From VRUE01 sp963718775 (lineage in GTDB: Bacteria; Actinomycetota; Thermoleophilia; Solirubrobacterales; 70-9), in assembly GCA_963718775.1 (NCBI GenBank), contig OY970377.1, forward strand, positions 868,001 through 932,000: 64,000 nucleotides of DNA. The letters are read 5' to 3'. The notes beneath the pieces were generated by a model that saw nothing but the letters and a program-made list of their open reading frames with translations, was not told the origin of the DNA and did not search any database. Shown here one piece after another: positions 34,598 through 42,993 of the stretch (position 1 is the first letter of the stretch; each line of letters begins with the position of its first letter). The position numbers were made by a program, and so were the translations under genes.

Positions 34598-36006
34598 GGC
34601 TGAAGGAGCGGAGAGAGGCTCAGGTCCGGGGCGAGTGAACGCATGCGAGGATCGGCGATGGTCGGGGAGTCTATGGCCTCGAAGGCCGCTTCGGAGTGGG
34701 AAATCGCCCTCTGGAAGGCGTAGTCGCCGGCCTGTCCCCGTTGATCGAGGAAGGCCCAGTCGCTCGCCTGGGCGGCGAGCAGCTCTCGCGTCGCCCGCAC
34801 CGCGGCGTCGCCGCGCAGCCCCTGCGAGAGCGCTCGCAGCAGCCGCAGCTCCAGCCGGCGCGCGCCCCAGGCGAGATCGGCGACCGCCGGCGAGTCCCAG
34901 GTGCGCAGGTTCTTGTCCTCGCCCCAGGTGGAGGCGGACAGCGGGCGGTCGCGGGGCTCGTGCTCGGCGAGCGCCTCGGGGACGGTGAGCAGACGGACCC
35001 CGGCATCGGCAGCGCCGGCCAGCACCTCGCGCAGCCAGGTCGCTCCCTCCGACCACCAGTGGCCGAGCAGCTCGGTGTCGATCGCGAAGACGAGCAGGCC
35101 GCGGCGGCCGTGCGAGGCGCCGAACTCGCGCAGGCGCGTGGCGACCGCGGCGAGGAACTCGCCGGCCTGGCGGCGCGCTGCCCGCTCGGCGGCGGCCGGG
35201 TCGTAACCGCCACCGCCGACCTTCCAGATCCGCATGCCACGCAGTGATTTGGCGGCAAACTGGGCGTGAGCCGGGTCGGAGGGGTAGCCGTCGAGCGACC
35301 AGAGCCACTGGATCGCCTCCCAGTCGATCGGCAACGCCACCGGCCCCGCCTCCGTCGCAACCGGGGCAAGCGCCTCCAGCGGCGCCTCGTGGGCGCTCTG
35401 GTCGACGCAAAACCACTCGATGCCCTGCTCGGCCAGTCGCCACTCCAAGCCCGGCGCATAGGCGCACTCGGGCAGCCAGAAGCCTCCATCCCAGCCGAAG
35501 CGGCGCCGGTGCGAGCGAATGCCCGCGTCGAGCTGCAGGCGCAGGCCCTCGCGGGTTGCAAGCAGCGGCAGCACGGCGTGGGTCGCCGAGGAGGCCGCAA
35601 GCGCGATCCGGCCCTCCTCTACCGCCGCCTGAAACGGCCGCAGCGGGTCTCCCCCATGCCCGTCGAGCAGCTCCAGGGCGTGCCGGTAGCGAGCCAGCTC
35701 GGCCTCGCAGGCATCGCGACATTCCGCCGGGACTTCGGGAGCATCGGCTTCGGCGGCGCCGATCCGCCACTCGATGAGGAATCGCCGCAGCCGCTCACTC
35801 ACCCCGGCATCCTCGAGCTGGTCCGCCAGCACCGGGGTGATCGTCATCGTCAGCCGCTCGGCGACCTCGAGCACCGGCAAGTAGGACCTGACTACGGCAT
35901 CGAAGAGCCACTCCTCGCCGAAGGGATAGGTGCCGAACCCATCGACGTAGGGCATGTGCGAGTGCAGGACGATCGCCAGATCGCCAGCGGTCTGCTCAGG
36001 GGGCAT
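34594..36006 (-). CDS. GH57 family 1,4-alpha-glucan branching enzyme
   Basis: 470 residues. GH57 motifs appear in order: 'LHSHMPYV' (about residue 14), 'WLPECAYAPG' with the nucleophile Glu, and 'FAIDTELLGHWW' with the acid Asp. The helical C-terminal DUF1957-type domain 'WGEDKNLRTWDSPAVADLAW' is typical of branching enzymes of this family. It makes alpha-1,6 branches in a glucan, presumably the product of the GT4 enzyme it overlaps. Nothing missing. Confidence 0.92.
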   Translation of the reverse strand: MPPEQTAGDLAIVLHSHMPYVDGFGTYPFGEEWLFDAVVRSYLPVLEVAERLTMTITPVLADQLEDAGVSERLRRFLIEWRIGAAEADAPEVPAECRDACEAELARYRHALELLDGHGGDPLRPFQAAVEEGRIALAASSATHAVLPLLATREGLRLQLDAGIRSHRRRFGWDGGFWLPECAYAPGLEWRLAEQGIEWFCVDQSAHEAPLEALAPVATEAGPVALPIDWEAIQWLWSLDGYPSDPAHAQFAAKSLRGMRIWKVGGGGYDPAAAERAARRQAGEFLAAVATRLREFGASHGRRGLLVFAIDTELLGHWWSEGATWLREVLAGAADAGVRLLTVPEALAEHEPRDRPLSASTWGEDKNLRTWDSPAVADLAWGARRLELRLLRALSQGLRGDAAVRATRELLAAQASDWAFLDQRGQAGDYAFQRAISHSEAAFEAIDSPTIADPRMRSLAPDLSLSPLLQP

Positions 36007-36760
36007 GGCAGACAGCGAGGAAATCCAAGGCGCTGTCGAGGTCGCCCTGCTTCAGCTTGAAGTCGGAGGCGGCGATCGCCGGGGTGAAGCGGTCGTAGAA
36101 GGGCTTGGTCACGTGCAGCGCCTTGTGGACGTGGTCCCAGCCGAGCTTGATCGCCAGCTCGTGGACGCGCAGCTTGCGAGCGTGGAAGAGGCCGAGCAGT
36201 TGGACTTTGGGAAAGTGCGCCTCACAGAGCTGGCGGAACTCCTCGGCGCGGTACTCGTGCAAGTGCCAGGGGTTGTCGGACTTCTCCGCGCCGGGCGGGG
36301 CCAGCGTCAGCAGGTTGGGCGTCGAGATGTAGGCGACGCCGCCGGGCGCCAGCATCGACTTGAAGTGCTCGAGGATCGCCCCGGCGTCCTCGACGTGCTC
36401 GATCGTCTGCAGGAAGACAACCGCGTCGCAGGGCTCCGAGAAGCCCTCGACCAGATCCCGCTCGAAGCGCAGGTTGGGCCGCACGTAGCGCAGGCGGGCG
36501 TGATCGTGCGCCTCCGGGTTGGCGTCGACACCGACCACGCTCGCGGCCGAGCCGGCGAGCACGTCGGAGCCGTAGCCCTCGCCGCAGGCCATGTCGACGA
36601 CGCGTTTGCCGCCAGACCATGCCGCGATCCACTCGTAGACGACCAGGTGACGCCGGTACCAGTAGTTCTCCTCCGGCACGTCGGGAAGGGTGCGCTCGCC
36701 GGTCAGCGGCAGCGGCGGCACCCCCTCGGGCTGGTTGAGCTGGACGTATTCGCGGGCCAC
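35996..36760 (-). CDS. Class I SAM-dependent methyltransferase
   Basis: 254 residues from GTG 36760. SAM motif I 'VVDMACGEGYGSDVLA', acidic motif II 'VVGVDANPEA', and 'FLQTIEHVEDAGAILEHFKSML' fit Methyltransf_11/23. It overlaps the GH57 start by 11 nt, so it leads a three-gene operon with the branching enzyme and GT4 enzyme. Methylation of a glucan (as in mycobacterial methylglucose lipopolysaccharide) is one hypothesis. Substrate not evident. Confidence 0.85.
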   Translation of the reverse strand: MAREYVQLNQPEGVPPLPLTGERTLPDVPEENYWYRRHLVVYEWIAAWSGGKRVVDMACGEGYGSDVLAGSAASVVGVDANPEAHDHARLRYVRPNLRFERDLVEGFSEPCDAVVFLQTIEHVEDAGAILEHFKSMLAPGGVAYISTPNLLTLAPPGAEKSDNPWHLHEYRAEEFRQLCEAHFPKVQLLGLFHARKLRVHELAIKLGWDHVHKALHVTKPFYDRFTPAIAASDFKLKQGDLDSALDFLAVCHAP

Positions 36761-36826
36761 GGGCTGGGACCGTATTGAGGGGCTGCGCTCCGTGCATTGC
36801 GCCGTAGCCCTTAGAGTTCCGCGCCG

Positions 36827-37744
36827 ATGCCGGCCTCTCCGACCGCCACTCCCGAGCACATCAAGGACGTCAACACCCGCTACCACGACGCGGCCGCCGA
36901 CGAGTACGACGCCAAGTGGGGCATCGACTTCGGCGCGACCGGGCAGGAGCAGGTGCGCCAGAAGCTGGTCAAGGCGCTGGGCGGGCGCGACGGACAGAGC
37001 TTCGGCGCCGGCCTCGAGATCGGCTCCGGCACCGGCTACTTCTCGCTCAACCTGCTGCAGCTCGGCGTCATTCAAGAGCTGACCGCGACCGACATCTCGC
37101 CGGGGATGCTGAAGCGGCTGGCGACGACCGCGGACGGGCTGGGGCTCGAGGTGGAGACGGTGAAAACCGAGGCGGAGGAGCTGCCCTTCGAGGACGAGAG
37201 CTTCGACCTCGTCTTCGGCCACGCCGTCCTGCACCACATCCCCGACCTCGACAAGGCCTTTGCCGAATTCCGCCGCGTCCTGCGGCCCGGTGGGGCGATC
37301 GCCTTCGCCGGCGAGCCTTCCCGCTACGGCGACCGTCTCGCCGCGCTGCCCAAGCGGGCCGGCCTCCTCGTCGCTCCGGCCTGGCGGCGCGCCGTCCGCG
37401 CCCAGCCGCGCGCGGTAGCCGAGATGGAGCAGTCGCACGACCACTCCCTGGAGGGCGAGGTCGACGTCCACGCCTTCGCCCCCACCGACCTGCGCCGCCT
37501 GTTGCGCGATGCCGGCTTCGACGAACGCCACGTCGGCGGCGAGGAGCTGCTCGCCAACGCTTGGGGCTGGGGCCTGCGCACGGTCGAGGCCAGCGCCGAG
37601 CCCGAATCGGTCTCCTGGCGCTGGCGCGGCTTCGCCTTCCGCAGCTACCTCGCCCTGCAGAAGGTGGACTCCCGCTTCCTGGAGCCCCACCTCCCCGCCG
37701 AGCTCTTCTACAACCTGCTCGTCAGCGGCCGCAAGCCGGCTTAG
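36827..37744 (+). CDS. Class I SAM-dependent methyltransferase
   Basis: 305 residues from ATG 36827. Motif I 'GLEIGSGTGYFSLNLL', 'TATDISPGML', and 'LVFGHAVLHHIPDLDKAFAEFRRVLRPGG' are the UbiE/Methyltransf_11 pattern. A C-terminal extension of about 100 residues is unassigned. Divergent from the methyltransferase-GH57-GT4 operon, which it might serve; convergent with the cyclase (4-nt overlap). Confidence 0.87.
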   Translation: MPASPTATPEHIKDVNTRYHDAAADEYDAKWGIDFGATGQEQVRQKLVKALGGRDGQSFGAGLEIGSGTGYFSLNLLQLGVIQELTATDISPGMLKRLATTADGLGLEVETVKTEAEELPFEDESFDLVFGHAVLHHIPDLDKAFAEFRRVLRPGGAIAFAGEPSRYGDRLAALPKRAGLLVAPAWRRAVRAQPRAVAEMEQSHDHSLEGEVDVHAFAPTDLRRLLRDAGFDERHVGGEELLANAWGWGLRTVEASAEPESVSWRWRGFAFRSYLALQKVDSRFLEPHLPAELFYNLLVSGRKPA

Positions 37745-38844
37745 CCGCGCCGCACCCTGTAGAGCTTGCAGCGGGATTCGAAGCCCTTGAGGCGCCGCTC
37801 GCCGGCGAAGGAGTAGTCGAAGGCGTCCGGCGCCGCCCGCTTCGCGTCCTCGTCGACGAGGACGCTGCCGGGCTTGGCGATGCCGGTGATGCGACTGGCC
37901 AGGTTGACCGGGCGGCCGTAGTAGTCGCCGGTCTGGGCCAGGGCGTGACCACGGGCGATGCCGGCACGCAGCTGGGGGAACTCCTCGCCCTCCTCCTCGG
38001 AAGCCTCGATGAGGCGCAGGGCCGCGTCGGTCATCACCTCGGCGTCCGTCGAGACGAGCATCGCGGCGTCGCCGATCGTCTTCACCAGGCGCACCGGCGG
38101 TTCGGCGACCGCGGTCGCCATCTCCTCCAGCCGGCCGGCGACGAGGCCGAGCTCCTCGGGAGCGATCTCCTCGCCGAGCTTGGTGAAGCCGACCAGGTCG
38201 GCGAAGCAGACCGAAACCTCCGTCGTCGCCCCCAGCTCGCCCGAGGCGAGGTCGGCGGCGCCGATCACATCGCGACGGATCTGCTCGAGCAGGTGGGCAC
38301 GCGCCGCGTAGAGCAGGATCGGCTCGAAGAGCGGCAGCATCTGCTCGGCGGCGGCGGCAAAGCGCAGGGCCAGGTCACGCTCGGTGTCGCCCGGCTGCAT
38401 CAGCGTCCGCACCGTCAGCTCCCGGTTTGCCTCGGCGATTCGCGCCGTCGCCATGCCGATCGTCCGCGTCACCTGCAGGATGCCGTCTTCGGGAAGGCCG
38501 GCGTCGAGGAACGCCTTCACCCGCCGTGCCGATTCGAGGTCGGCGTCGGCCAGTGTGCGCTCGTCGGGGTCTGGATAGGGGATGCCCAGCGCCGCGCTTG
38601 CCCGCTGCAGGAGGCCGAGATCGGCGCCTGAGATCTCGGCCACCTCGCGCGGCGTATAGCGGGGGCCGTCGCCGGCCAGGCCTCGCTCCACGGGCAGCAG
38701 GGTGAGCCGGCCTGCGGCTACCGCTTCGCGCAGCTCCTCCAGCGGCACCCCTTCGCCGGCGAGCTGCTCGAGCAGGGCGAGACGAGCCTCGCGGCCATCG
38801 CCCTCGACGCCGTCGAGCAGCCCCTCTGCATCGAAGTCGATCAT
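37741..38844 (-). CDS. Class III adenylate cyclase with N-terminal regulatory domain (Rv1264-like)
   Basis: 367 residues. The N-terminal about 180 residues are helical with 'YTPREVAEISGADLGLLQRASAALGIPYPDPDERT', matching the autoinhibitory, pH-sensing domain of mycobacterial Rv1264. The catalytic domain has the metal-binding 'VCFADLVGFTKLGEEI', 'RLVKTIGDAAMLV' and 'GDYYGRPVNLASRI'. Cytoplasmic, expected to form cAMP. ATG 38844 overlaps the gamma-glutamyltransferase stop (ATGA), making it the last gene of the parA-ftsZ operon. Confidence 0.92.
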   Translation of the reverse strand: MIDFDAEGLLDGVEGDGREARLALLEQLAGEGVPLEELREAVAAGRLTLLPVERGLAGDGPRYTPREVAEISGADLGLLQRASAALGIPYPDPDERTLADADLESARRVKAFLDAGLPEDGILQVTRTIGMATARIAEANRELTVRTLMQPGDTERDLALRFAAAAEQMLPLFEPILLYAARAHLLEQIRRDVIGAADLASGELGATTEVSVCFADLVGFTKLGEEIAPEELGLVAGRLEEMATAVAEPPVRLVKTIGDAAMLVSTDAEVMTDAALRLIEASEEEGEEFPQLRAGIARGHALAQTGDYYGRPVNLASRITGIAKPGSVLVDEDAKRAAPDAFDYSFAGERRLKGFESRCKLYRVRRG

Positions 38845-40346
38845 GCGCTCGCCACGCTACCGCCACGGCGGGGGTCGCCGCCGCCGCTCAGCGCGCCGCT
38901 GCCCCGTTCGCGCGCGACCGCCTGGGTGCCGCCGAAGAAGAGGTTGATCGCGGGGCGGCGCAGGACCGAGATGCCGCGTGCCTCGATCCGAGCCAGCGCC
39001 TCCTCGTCGATGCCAGGCTCAGCCTGGACGACACCCTGCTCGAAGTGCAGGCGCGGCGCCCTCACCGCCTCGTCGGCGCCCATTCCCTGCTCGACCGCCC
39101 GCACGATCGTCTGCAGGATCGCCGAGCGGATCCGCTTCGAGCCGGCGCTGCCGAGGCCGAGCTCGATCTCGCCGTCGCGCAGCACCACGGTCGGCGCCAT
39201 CATCGAGGGGACCCGCCGGCCGGGAGGGATCGCGTGGAAGCCGAGCGGGTTGAGGTCCTCCTCGCCGAGCATGTTGTTGAGGATCACGCCGGTCCCCGGG
39301 ACGAGCACGCCGGAGCCAGAGCCGTTCGAGCAGGTGACGCTGGCGCACATCCCGTCGCGGTCGAGCACCGAGATATGAGTGGTCGAGCCGAGCAGGTCGC
39401 CGGCGGCGCGGTCGAGCAGCGGCGGATCGAGCAGCCGCGCCTCCAGGCCGTCGCCGTACAGCGCCTCCGCAAAGGCCTCGCCGCGAACGTCGTTGGCAGC
39501 GCCCATCGCGGCGACGAGTTGCTCCGGCCCACTGCGCTCGCCAAGCCGCTCCAGCAATCCGAGGCAGTAGGCGATCAGGATGCCCCCCGACGATGGCGGC
39601 GGGTTGGTCAGCACCTCGACGCCGCGGAAGGCGGCACGGATCGGGGGGCGCTCGATCGCCTCGTAGGCAGCGAAATCGGCCCGCCCCAGCGTGCCGCCGT
39701 GCTCGACCACGTGGTCGCTCAACGCCGCGGCGATCTCGCCCCGGCAGAACGGCTCCGCCCCTTCGGCGCCGAAGCGTTCCAGCGCCTCGGCCAGCTCCGC
39801 GAAGCGAAAGAGCTCGCCCTCGCGCAGCGTTCGGCCGGCCGGCGCATAGAGCTCGCGCGTGCCCTCGAGGCGGGCGTGGATCGGCTCGAGGATGTCGAGG
39901 ATGTAAGCCTGCTCGGCGTTGACCGGCGCGCCCTCGCGGGCAAGTCGCACACCGGCCTGGGCCAGGTCGGCAAGCGGCGCCGAGCCGAAGCGTCGCAGCG
40001 CCTCCTCCAGGCCGGCGGCCGTGCCGGGCACCCCGCAGGAGGCAGGCCCGACGTAGAACGTCTGCGTCGTCTCGGCATCGAAGTGGACCGGGACCCCGAC
40101 CAGCTCGGCGGCGCGCTCGATCCCGTCCCGGCCGGGCGCGGCGACGAAGAAGTCGAGCAAGGCCGTCTCGCCACCGTCGTGGACCATCATGAAGCCGCCG
40201 GCGCCGAACCCGGTCAGCGGGCTCTCGGTCGCAAAGGAAGCGAGCACGGCGCAAACCGCCGCGTCGACCGCGTTGCCGCCCTCGCGCAGCACCTCGGCGC
40301 CAGCCTCGGCGGTCAGTGGGTGGCCCGCGGCGACGACCCCACTCAT
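38841..40346 (-). CDS. ggt: Gamma-glutamyltransferase family protein (Ntn hydrolase)
   Basis: 501 residues. 'AAGHPLTAEAGAEVLREGGNAVDAAVCA' and 'GFGAGGFMMVHDG' at the N-terminus, the autocleavage/nucleophile Thr in 'GSTTHISVLDRDG', then 'SNGSGSGVLVPGTGVILNNML'. The family cleaves gamma-glutamyl bonds after self-processing. No signal peptide is visible, so a cytoplasmic member is likely. It is 16 nt downstream of ftsZ in a four-gene operon. Confidence 0.9.
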   Translation of the reverse strand: MSGVVAAGHPLTAEAGAEVLREGGNAVDAAVCAVLASFATESPLTGFGAGGFMMVHDGGETALLDFFVAAPGRDGIERAAELVGVPVHFDAETTQTFYVGPASCGVPGTAAGLEEALRRFGSAPLADLAQAGVRLAREGAPVNAEQAYILDILEPIHARLEGTRELYAPAGRTLREGELFRFAELAEALERFGAEGAEPFCRGEIAAALSDHVVEHGGTLGRADFAAYEAIERPPIRAAFRGVEVLTNPPPSSGGILIAYCLGLLERLGERSGPEQLVAAMGAANDVRGEAFAEALYGDGLEARLLDPPLLDRAAGDLLGSTTHISVLDRDGMCASVTCSNGSGSGVLVPGTGVILNNMLGEEDLNPLGFHAIPPGRRVPSMMAPTVVLRDGEIELGLGSAGSKRIRSAILQTIVRAVEQGMGADEAVRAPRLHFEQGVVQAEPGIDEEALARIEARGISVLRRPAINLFFGGTQAVARERGSGALSGGGDPRRGGSVASA

Positions 40347-40362
40347 CGGCCGGAGACTCGGA

Positions 40363-41751
40363 CTATCCGGGGAGGAACTCGGGGACGTCGATGCCGAGCT
40401 CGCCGGAGCGCTCCGAGCGGCGCGATTTCGGCGCGTCTTTGGTGCGACGGATCATCGGCTCGGCGACGCGGCGCGGCGGCGCGGCGCGGCCGTCGAAACG
40501 GGTCGCGACCACCGTCACCCAGACCTGGTCGCCCAGCTCCTCGTCGACGTTGGCGCCGAAGATGATGTTGGCGTCGGGGTGGGCGGCCTCGCCGACCACC
40601 TTCGCCGCCTCGCTGACCTCGACCAGCGAGAGGTCGGCGCCGCCGGTGATCGAGAGCAGGATTGCCCGCGCGCCCTCCATCGAGGTCTCCAGGAGGGGTG
40701 AAGAGATCGCTTTCTCGGCTGCCAGGACCGCCCGGTCGTTGCCATGGCCCATGCCGATGCCGAGCAGCGCCCGACCGGCCTCGGACATGATCGTGCGCAC
40801 GTCGGCGAAGTCGAGGTTGATCACAGCGGGGAGCGTGACCAGGTCGGAGATGCCCTGAACGCCCTGGCGCAGCACGTCATCGGCGACCTGGAAGGCCTCG
40901 ACCATCGAGGTCTGCTGGTCGAGCACCTCGAGCAGGCGGTCGTTGGGGACGACGATCAGCGTGTCGACCTCGGCGGCCAGTTCCTCGATGCCCTTGTTGG
41001 CCTGGTTGCCGCGGCGGCTGCCCTCGAAGCTGAACGGCTTGGTGACGATGCCGACGGTAAGCGCGCCGACCTCGCGGGCGAGGCGGGCGATGACCGGCGC
41101 CGCTCCGGTTCCCGTGCCGCCGCCGGCGCCACAGGCGACGAAGACCATGTCGGAGCCCTTGAGCAGGCGCTTGATCTTGTCCTGTTCCTCGAAGGCCGAG
41201 CGGTGGCCGAGCTCGGGATCGGCGCCGGCGCCGAGACCGCGCGTCGCCTCCTCGCCGATGTGAACGGTGACGTCGGCCATGCAGAGCTGCAGCGACTGGA
41301 GATCCGTGTTGACCGCCATGAACTCGACGCCGGGAATCCGCGCCTCGACCATGCGGTTGACCGCGTTCACACCACCACCGCCAACGCCCACGACCCGAAT
41401 CACCGGCTGGTGCGGCTCACCACTCCCCGGCGGCTCGTACTCAGGCTCCTCCCTCCCATAGCGAGGCGCTTCCACAATCGGCTCAAGCTCCCGCCGCTGC
41501 TGCCTAGGCTCCTCGGAGAAGACCCGTTTGAGCCTCTCCGGTGGAGTCTCCTCCGTCTCTCCCACGGGTGGCGTGGACTCGGGGGGGCCGAGAACGGACG
41601 CCTCGCCCCCGCCCGCAGGCCCCCCCGGCTCTGCGGCAGGACCCGTGGTCGAGCGCTTCGAACTCTCATCCGGAGCATCGTCAGTCGTCGATCGAAAAAG
41701 ATCGGAGAGAGGCCCCTCACGCATACTCGCCCGTTTGTTACGGCGACTCAT
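40363..41751 (-). CDS. ftsZ: Cell division GTPase FtsZ with a long N-terminal extension
   Basis: 462 residues. The tubulin-like domain begins only near residue 117: 'VVGVGGGGVNAVNRM', signature 'GAGGGTGTGAAP', T7 loop 'NLDFADVRTIM', and the C-terminal ZipA/FtsA-type tail 'GIDVPEFLPG'. FtsZ normally has 10-15 residues before the domain; here about 115 Pro/Glu/Ser-rich, probably disordered residues precede it, including a 21-residue segment shared with ParA upstream (see repeat entries). Not next to ftsQ/murC as in a dcw cluster; it overlaps parA by 14 nt. It could be the only FtsZ or a second one. Confidence 0.95.
   Translation of the reverse strand: MSRRNKRASMREGPLSDLFRSTTDDAPDESSKRSTTGPAAEPGGPAGGGEASVLGPPESTPPVGETEETPPERLKRVFSEEPRQQRRELEPIVEAPRYGREEPEYEPPGSGEPHQPVIRVVGVGGGGVNAVNRMVEARIPGVEFMAVNTDLQSLQLCMADVTVHIGEEATRGLGAGADPELGHRSAFEEQDKIKRLLKGSDMVFVACGAGGGTGTGAAPVIARLAREVGALTVGIVTKPFSFEGSRRGNQANKGIEELAAEVDTLIVVPNDRLLEVLDQQTSMVEAFQVADDVLRQGVQGISDLVTLPAVINLDFADVRTIMSEAGRALLGIGMGHGNDRAVLAAEKAISSPLLETSMEGARAILLSITGGADLSLVEVSEAAKVVGEAAHPDANIIFGANVDEELGDQVWVTVVATRFDGRAAPPRRVAEPMIRRTKDAPKSRRSERSGELGIDVPEFLPG
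41562..41656. repeat. In-frame palindromic coding element, copy in ftsZ
   Basis: Bases 41562-41627 match 42685-42750 in parA at 65 of 66 positions, and weaker similarity continues to about 41656. The left arm of the inverted repeat is intact here (GGCGTGGACTCGGGGGGGCC) while the right arm has decayed after GGCCCCCCC. It encodes 'GGPAGGGEASVLGPPESTPP' on the minus strand. Same strand, same frame and same protein region as the parA copy. Confidence 0.9.
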
Positions 41752-42916
41752 GTGCCAGAACCTCCTTCGCCAGCTCCCGGTAGTAACCCGCGGCGTTGCT
41801 CTGCGGATCGTACTTGAGGACGCTGGCGCCCTTGACCGGCGCCTCGGCGAACTTGATCGCCTTGCGGATGCGGGACTTGAAGACGAGGTCGCCGAAGTTC
41901 TCTTCGAGGATTTCCACTGCCTCCTTGGCGTGGACAGTCCGCGTGTCGAGCATCGTCGGCAGGATGCCCTCGATCCGTACGTCTGGGTTGAGGTTCTCCT
42001 GGATCATCTTCAGCGTGTTCTGGAGCTGGACCAGTCCGCGCATCGACAAATACTCGCACTGGACCGGGACGATCACCTTGTTTGCCGCGGTCAGCGCGTT
42101 GATCGTCAACAGGCCGAGGCTGGGCGGCGTGTCGATGCAGACGAAGTCGTATTCGCCGGAGACCTCCCTCAGAGCCTTCTCCAGCGAGCGCTCACGGCCG
42201 ATCTTGGTGCTCATCGCGATCTCGGCCCCGGCCAGGTCGATCGAGGAGACGGCGATGTCGATCTCGCGTTTGATGACGATCTCTCTGATCGGCATGTCGT
42301 GCACGAGCACGTCGTAGAGGCTCTTCTCGACCTTGTCGGGGTCGATCCCCTGGCTCATCGTCAGGTTGCCCTGCGGATCGAGGTCAACGCAGAGCACCCG
42401 GTAACCGGCCTCGGCGAAAGAGACAGCAAGGTTCAGGGTCGTGGTGGTCTTGGCCACCCCACCCTTCTGGTTGGCAAAGGCGATCACGTCGGCATGCTTG
42501 ACCGGAACCTCAGGCTCAGCCGCCTCAACAACCGGCTCGTGCCGCGAAGGCGCCAGCAGATCCCGCGGCATGAACCGCTCCGGCTCCTCCTCAACCACCT
42601 CAACTCGAGCAGCAGGCGCGACAGGCTCCGCCACCTCAACTTGAGCCACAGCGGCAGCGGGCTCGGCCACCTCAACCTCATCTTCCACGGGTGGCGTGGA
42701 CTCGGGGGGGCCGAGAACGGACGCCTCGCGCCCGCCCGCAGGCCCCCCCGAGTCCACGCCAGGCCCCGTGGTCGATGGCATAGAAGTTTGATCGTCCCGG
42801 TAACGCTCCGGAACCACTTCCTCCATCCGCTCCAACTCCTCAACGATCGGGTGCGGCTCCTCGATCACGGCTGTGGACGCGGACTTGTTCTTGTTCTTGC
42901 GGCTCAGGAATCCCAT
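41738..42916 (-). CDS. parA: ParA/Soj/MinD-type ATPase with a long N-terminal extension
   Basis: 392 residues. The deviant Walker A 'NQKGGVAKTTTTLNL' is near residue 149, with 'CVDLDPQGNLTM' and 'IDTPPSLGLLTINAL', the ParA pattern. The first about 140 residues are Val/Glu/Pro-rich and low-complexity, and include the segment shared with FtsZ (residues about 57-77). No parB follows; ftsZ does, with a 14-nt overlap. That pairing suggests a positioning ATPase acting on division or on polar proteins rather than a chromosome ParABS system. Divergent from the ArsA-like pair. Confidence 0.9.
   Translation of the reverse strand: MGFLSRKNKNKSASTAVIEEPHPIVEELERMEEVVPERYRDDQTSMPSTTGPGVDSGGPAGGREASVLGPPESTPPVEDEVEVAEPAAAVAQVEVAEPVAPAARVEVVEEEPERFMPRDLLAPSRHEPVVEAAEPEVPVKHADVIAFANQKGGVAKTTTTLNLAVSFAEAGYRVLCVDLDPQGNLTMSQGIDPDKVEKSLYDVLVHDMPIREIVIKREIDIAVSSIDLAGAEIAMSTKIGRERSLEKALREVSGEYDFVCIDTPPSLGLLTINALTAANKVIVPVQCEYLSMRGLVQLQNTLKMIQENLNPDVRIEGILPTMLDTRTVHAKEAVEILEENFGDLVFKSRIRKAIKFAEAPVKGASVLKYDPQSNAAGYYRELAKEVLAHESP
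42685..42776. repeat. In-frame palindromic coding element, intact copy in parA
   Basis: A perfect 20-bp inverted repeat (42693-42712 and 42741-42760, spacer 28 nt) lies wholly inside the parA N-terminal coding region. The 66 bp at 42685-42750 match the ftsZ copy with one mismatch. The palindrome is translated in frame as Gly/Pro-rich peptide. It resembles in principle the Rickettsia palindromic elements, which also insert in frame into coding genes. Confidence 0.9.
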
Positions 42917-42993
42917 TGCGCGGGTATTCGCATGACTGCCCGTTTTTCCTGCCGCGCCCAGAAATTGCTAGGAATCACCCGGTAACCGAACTC

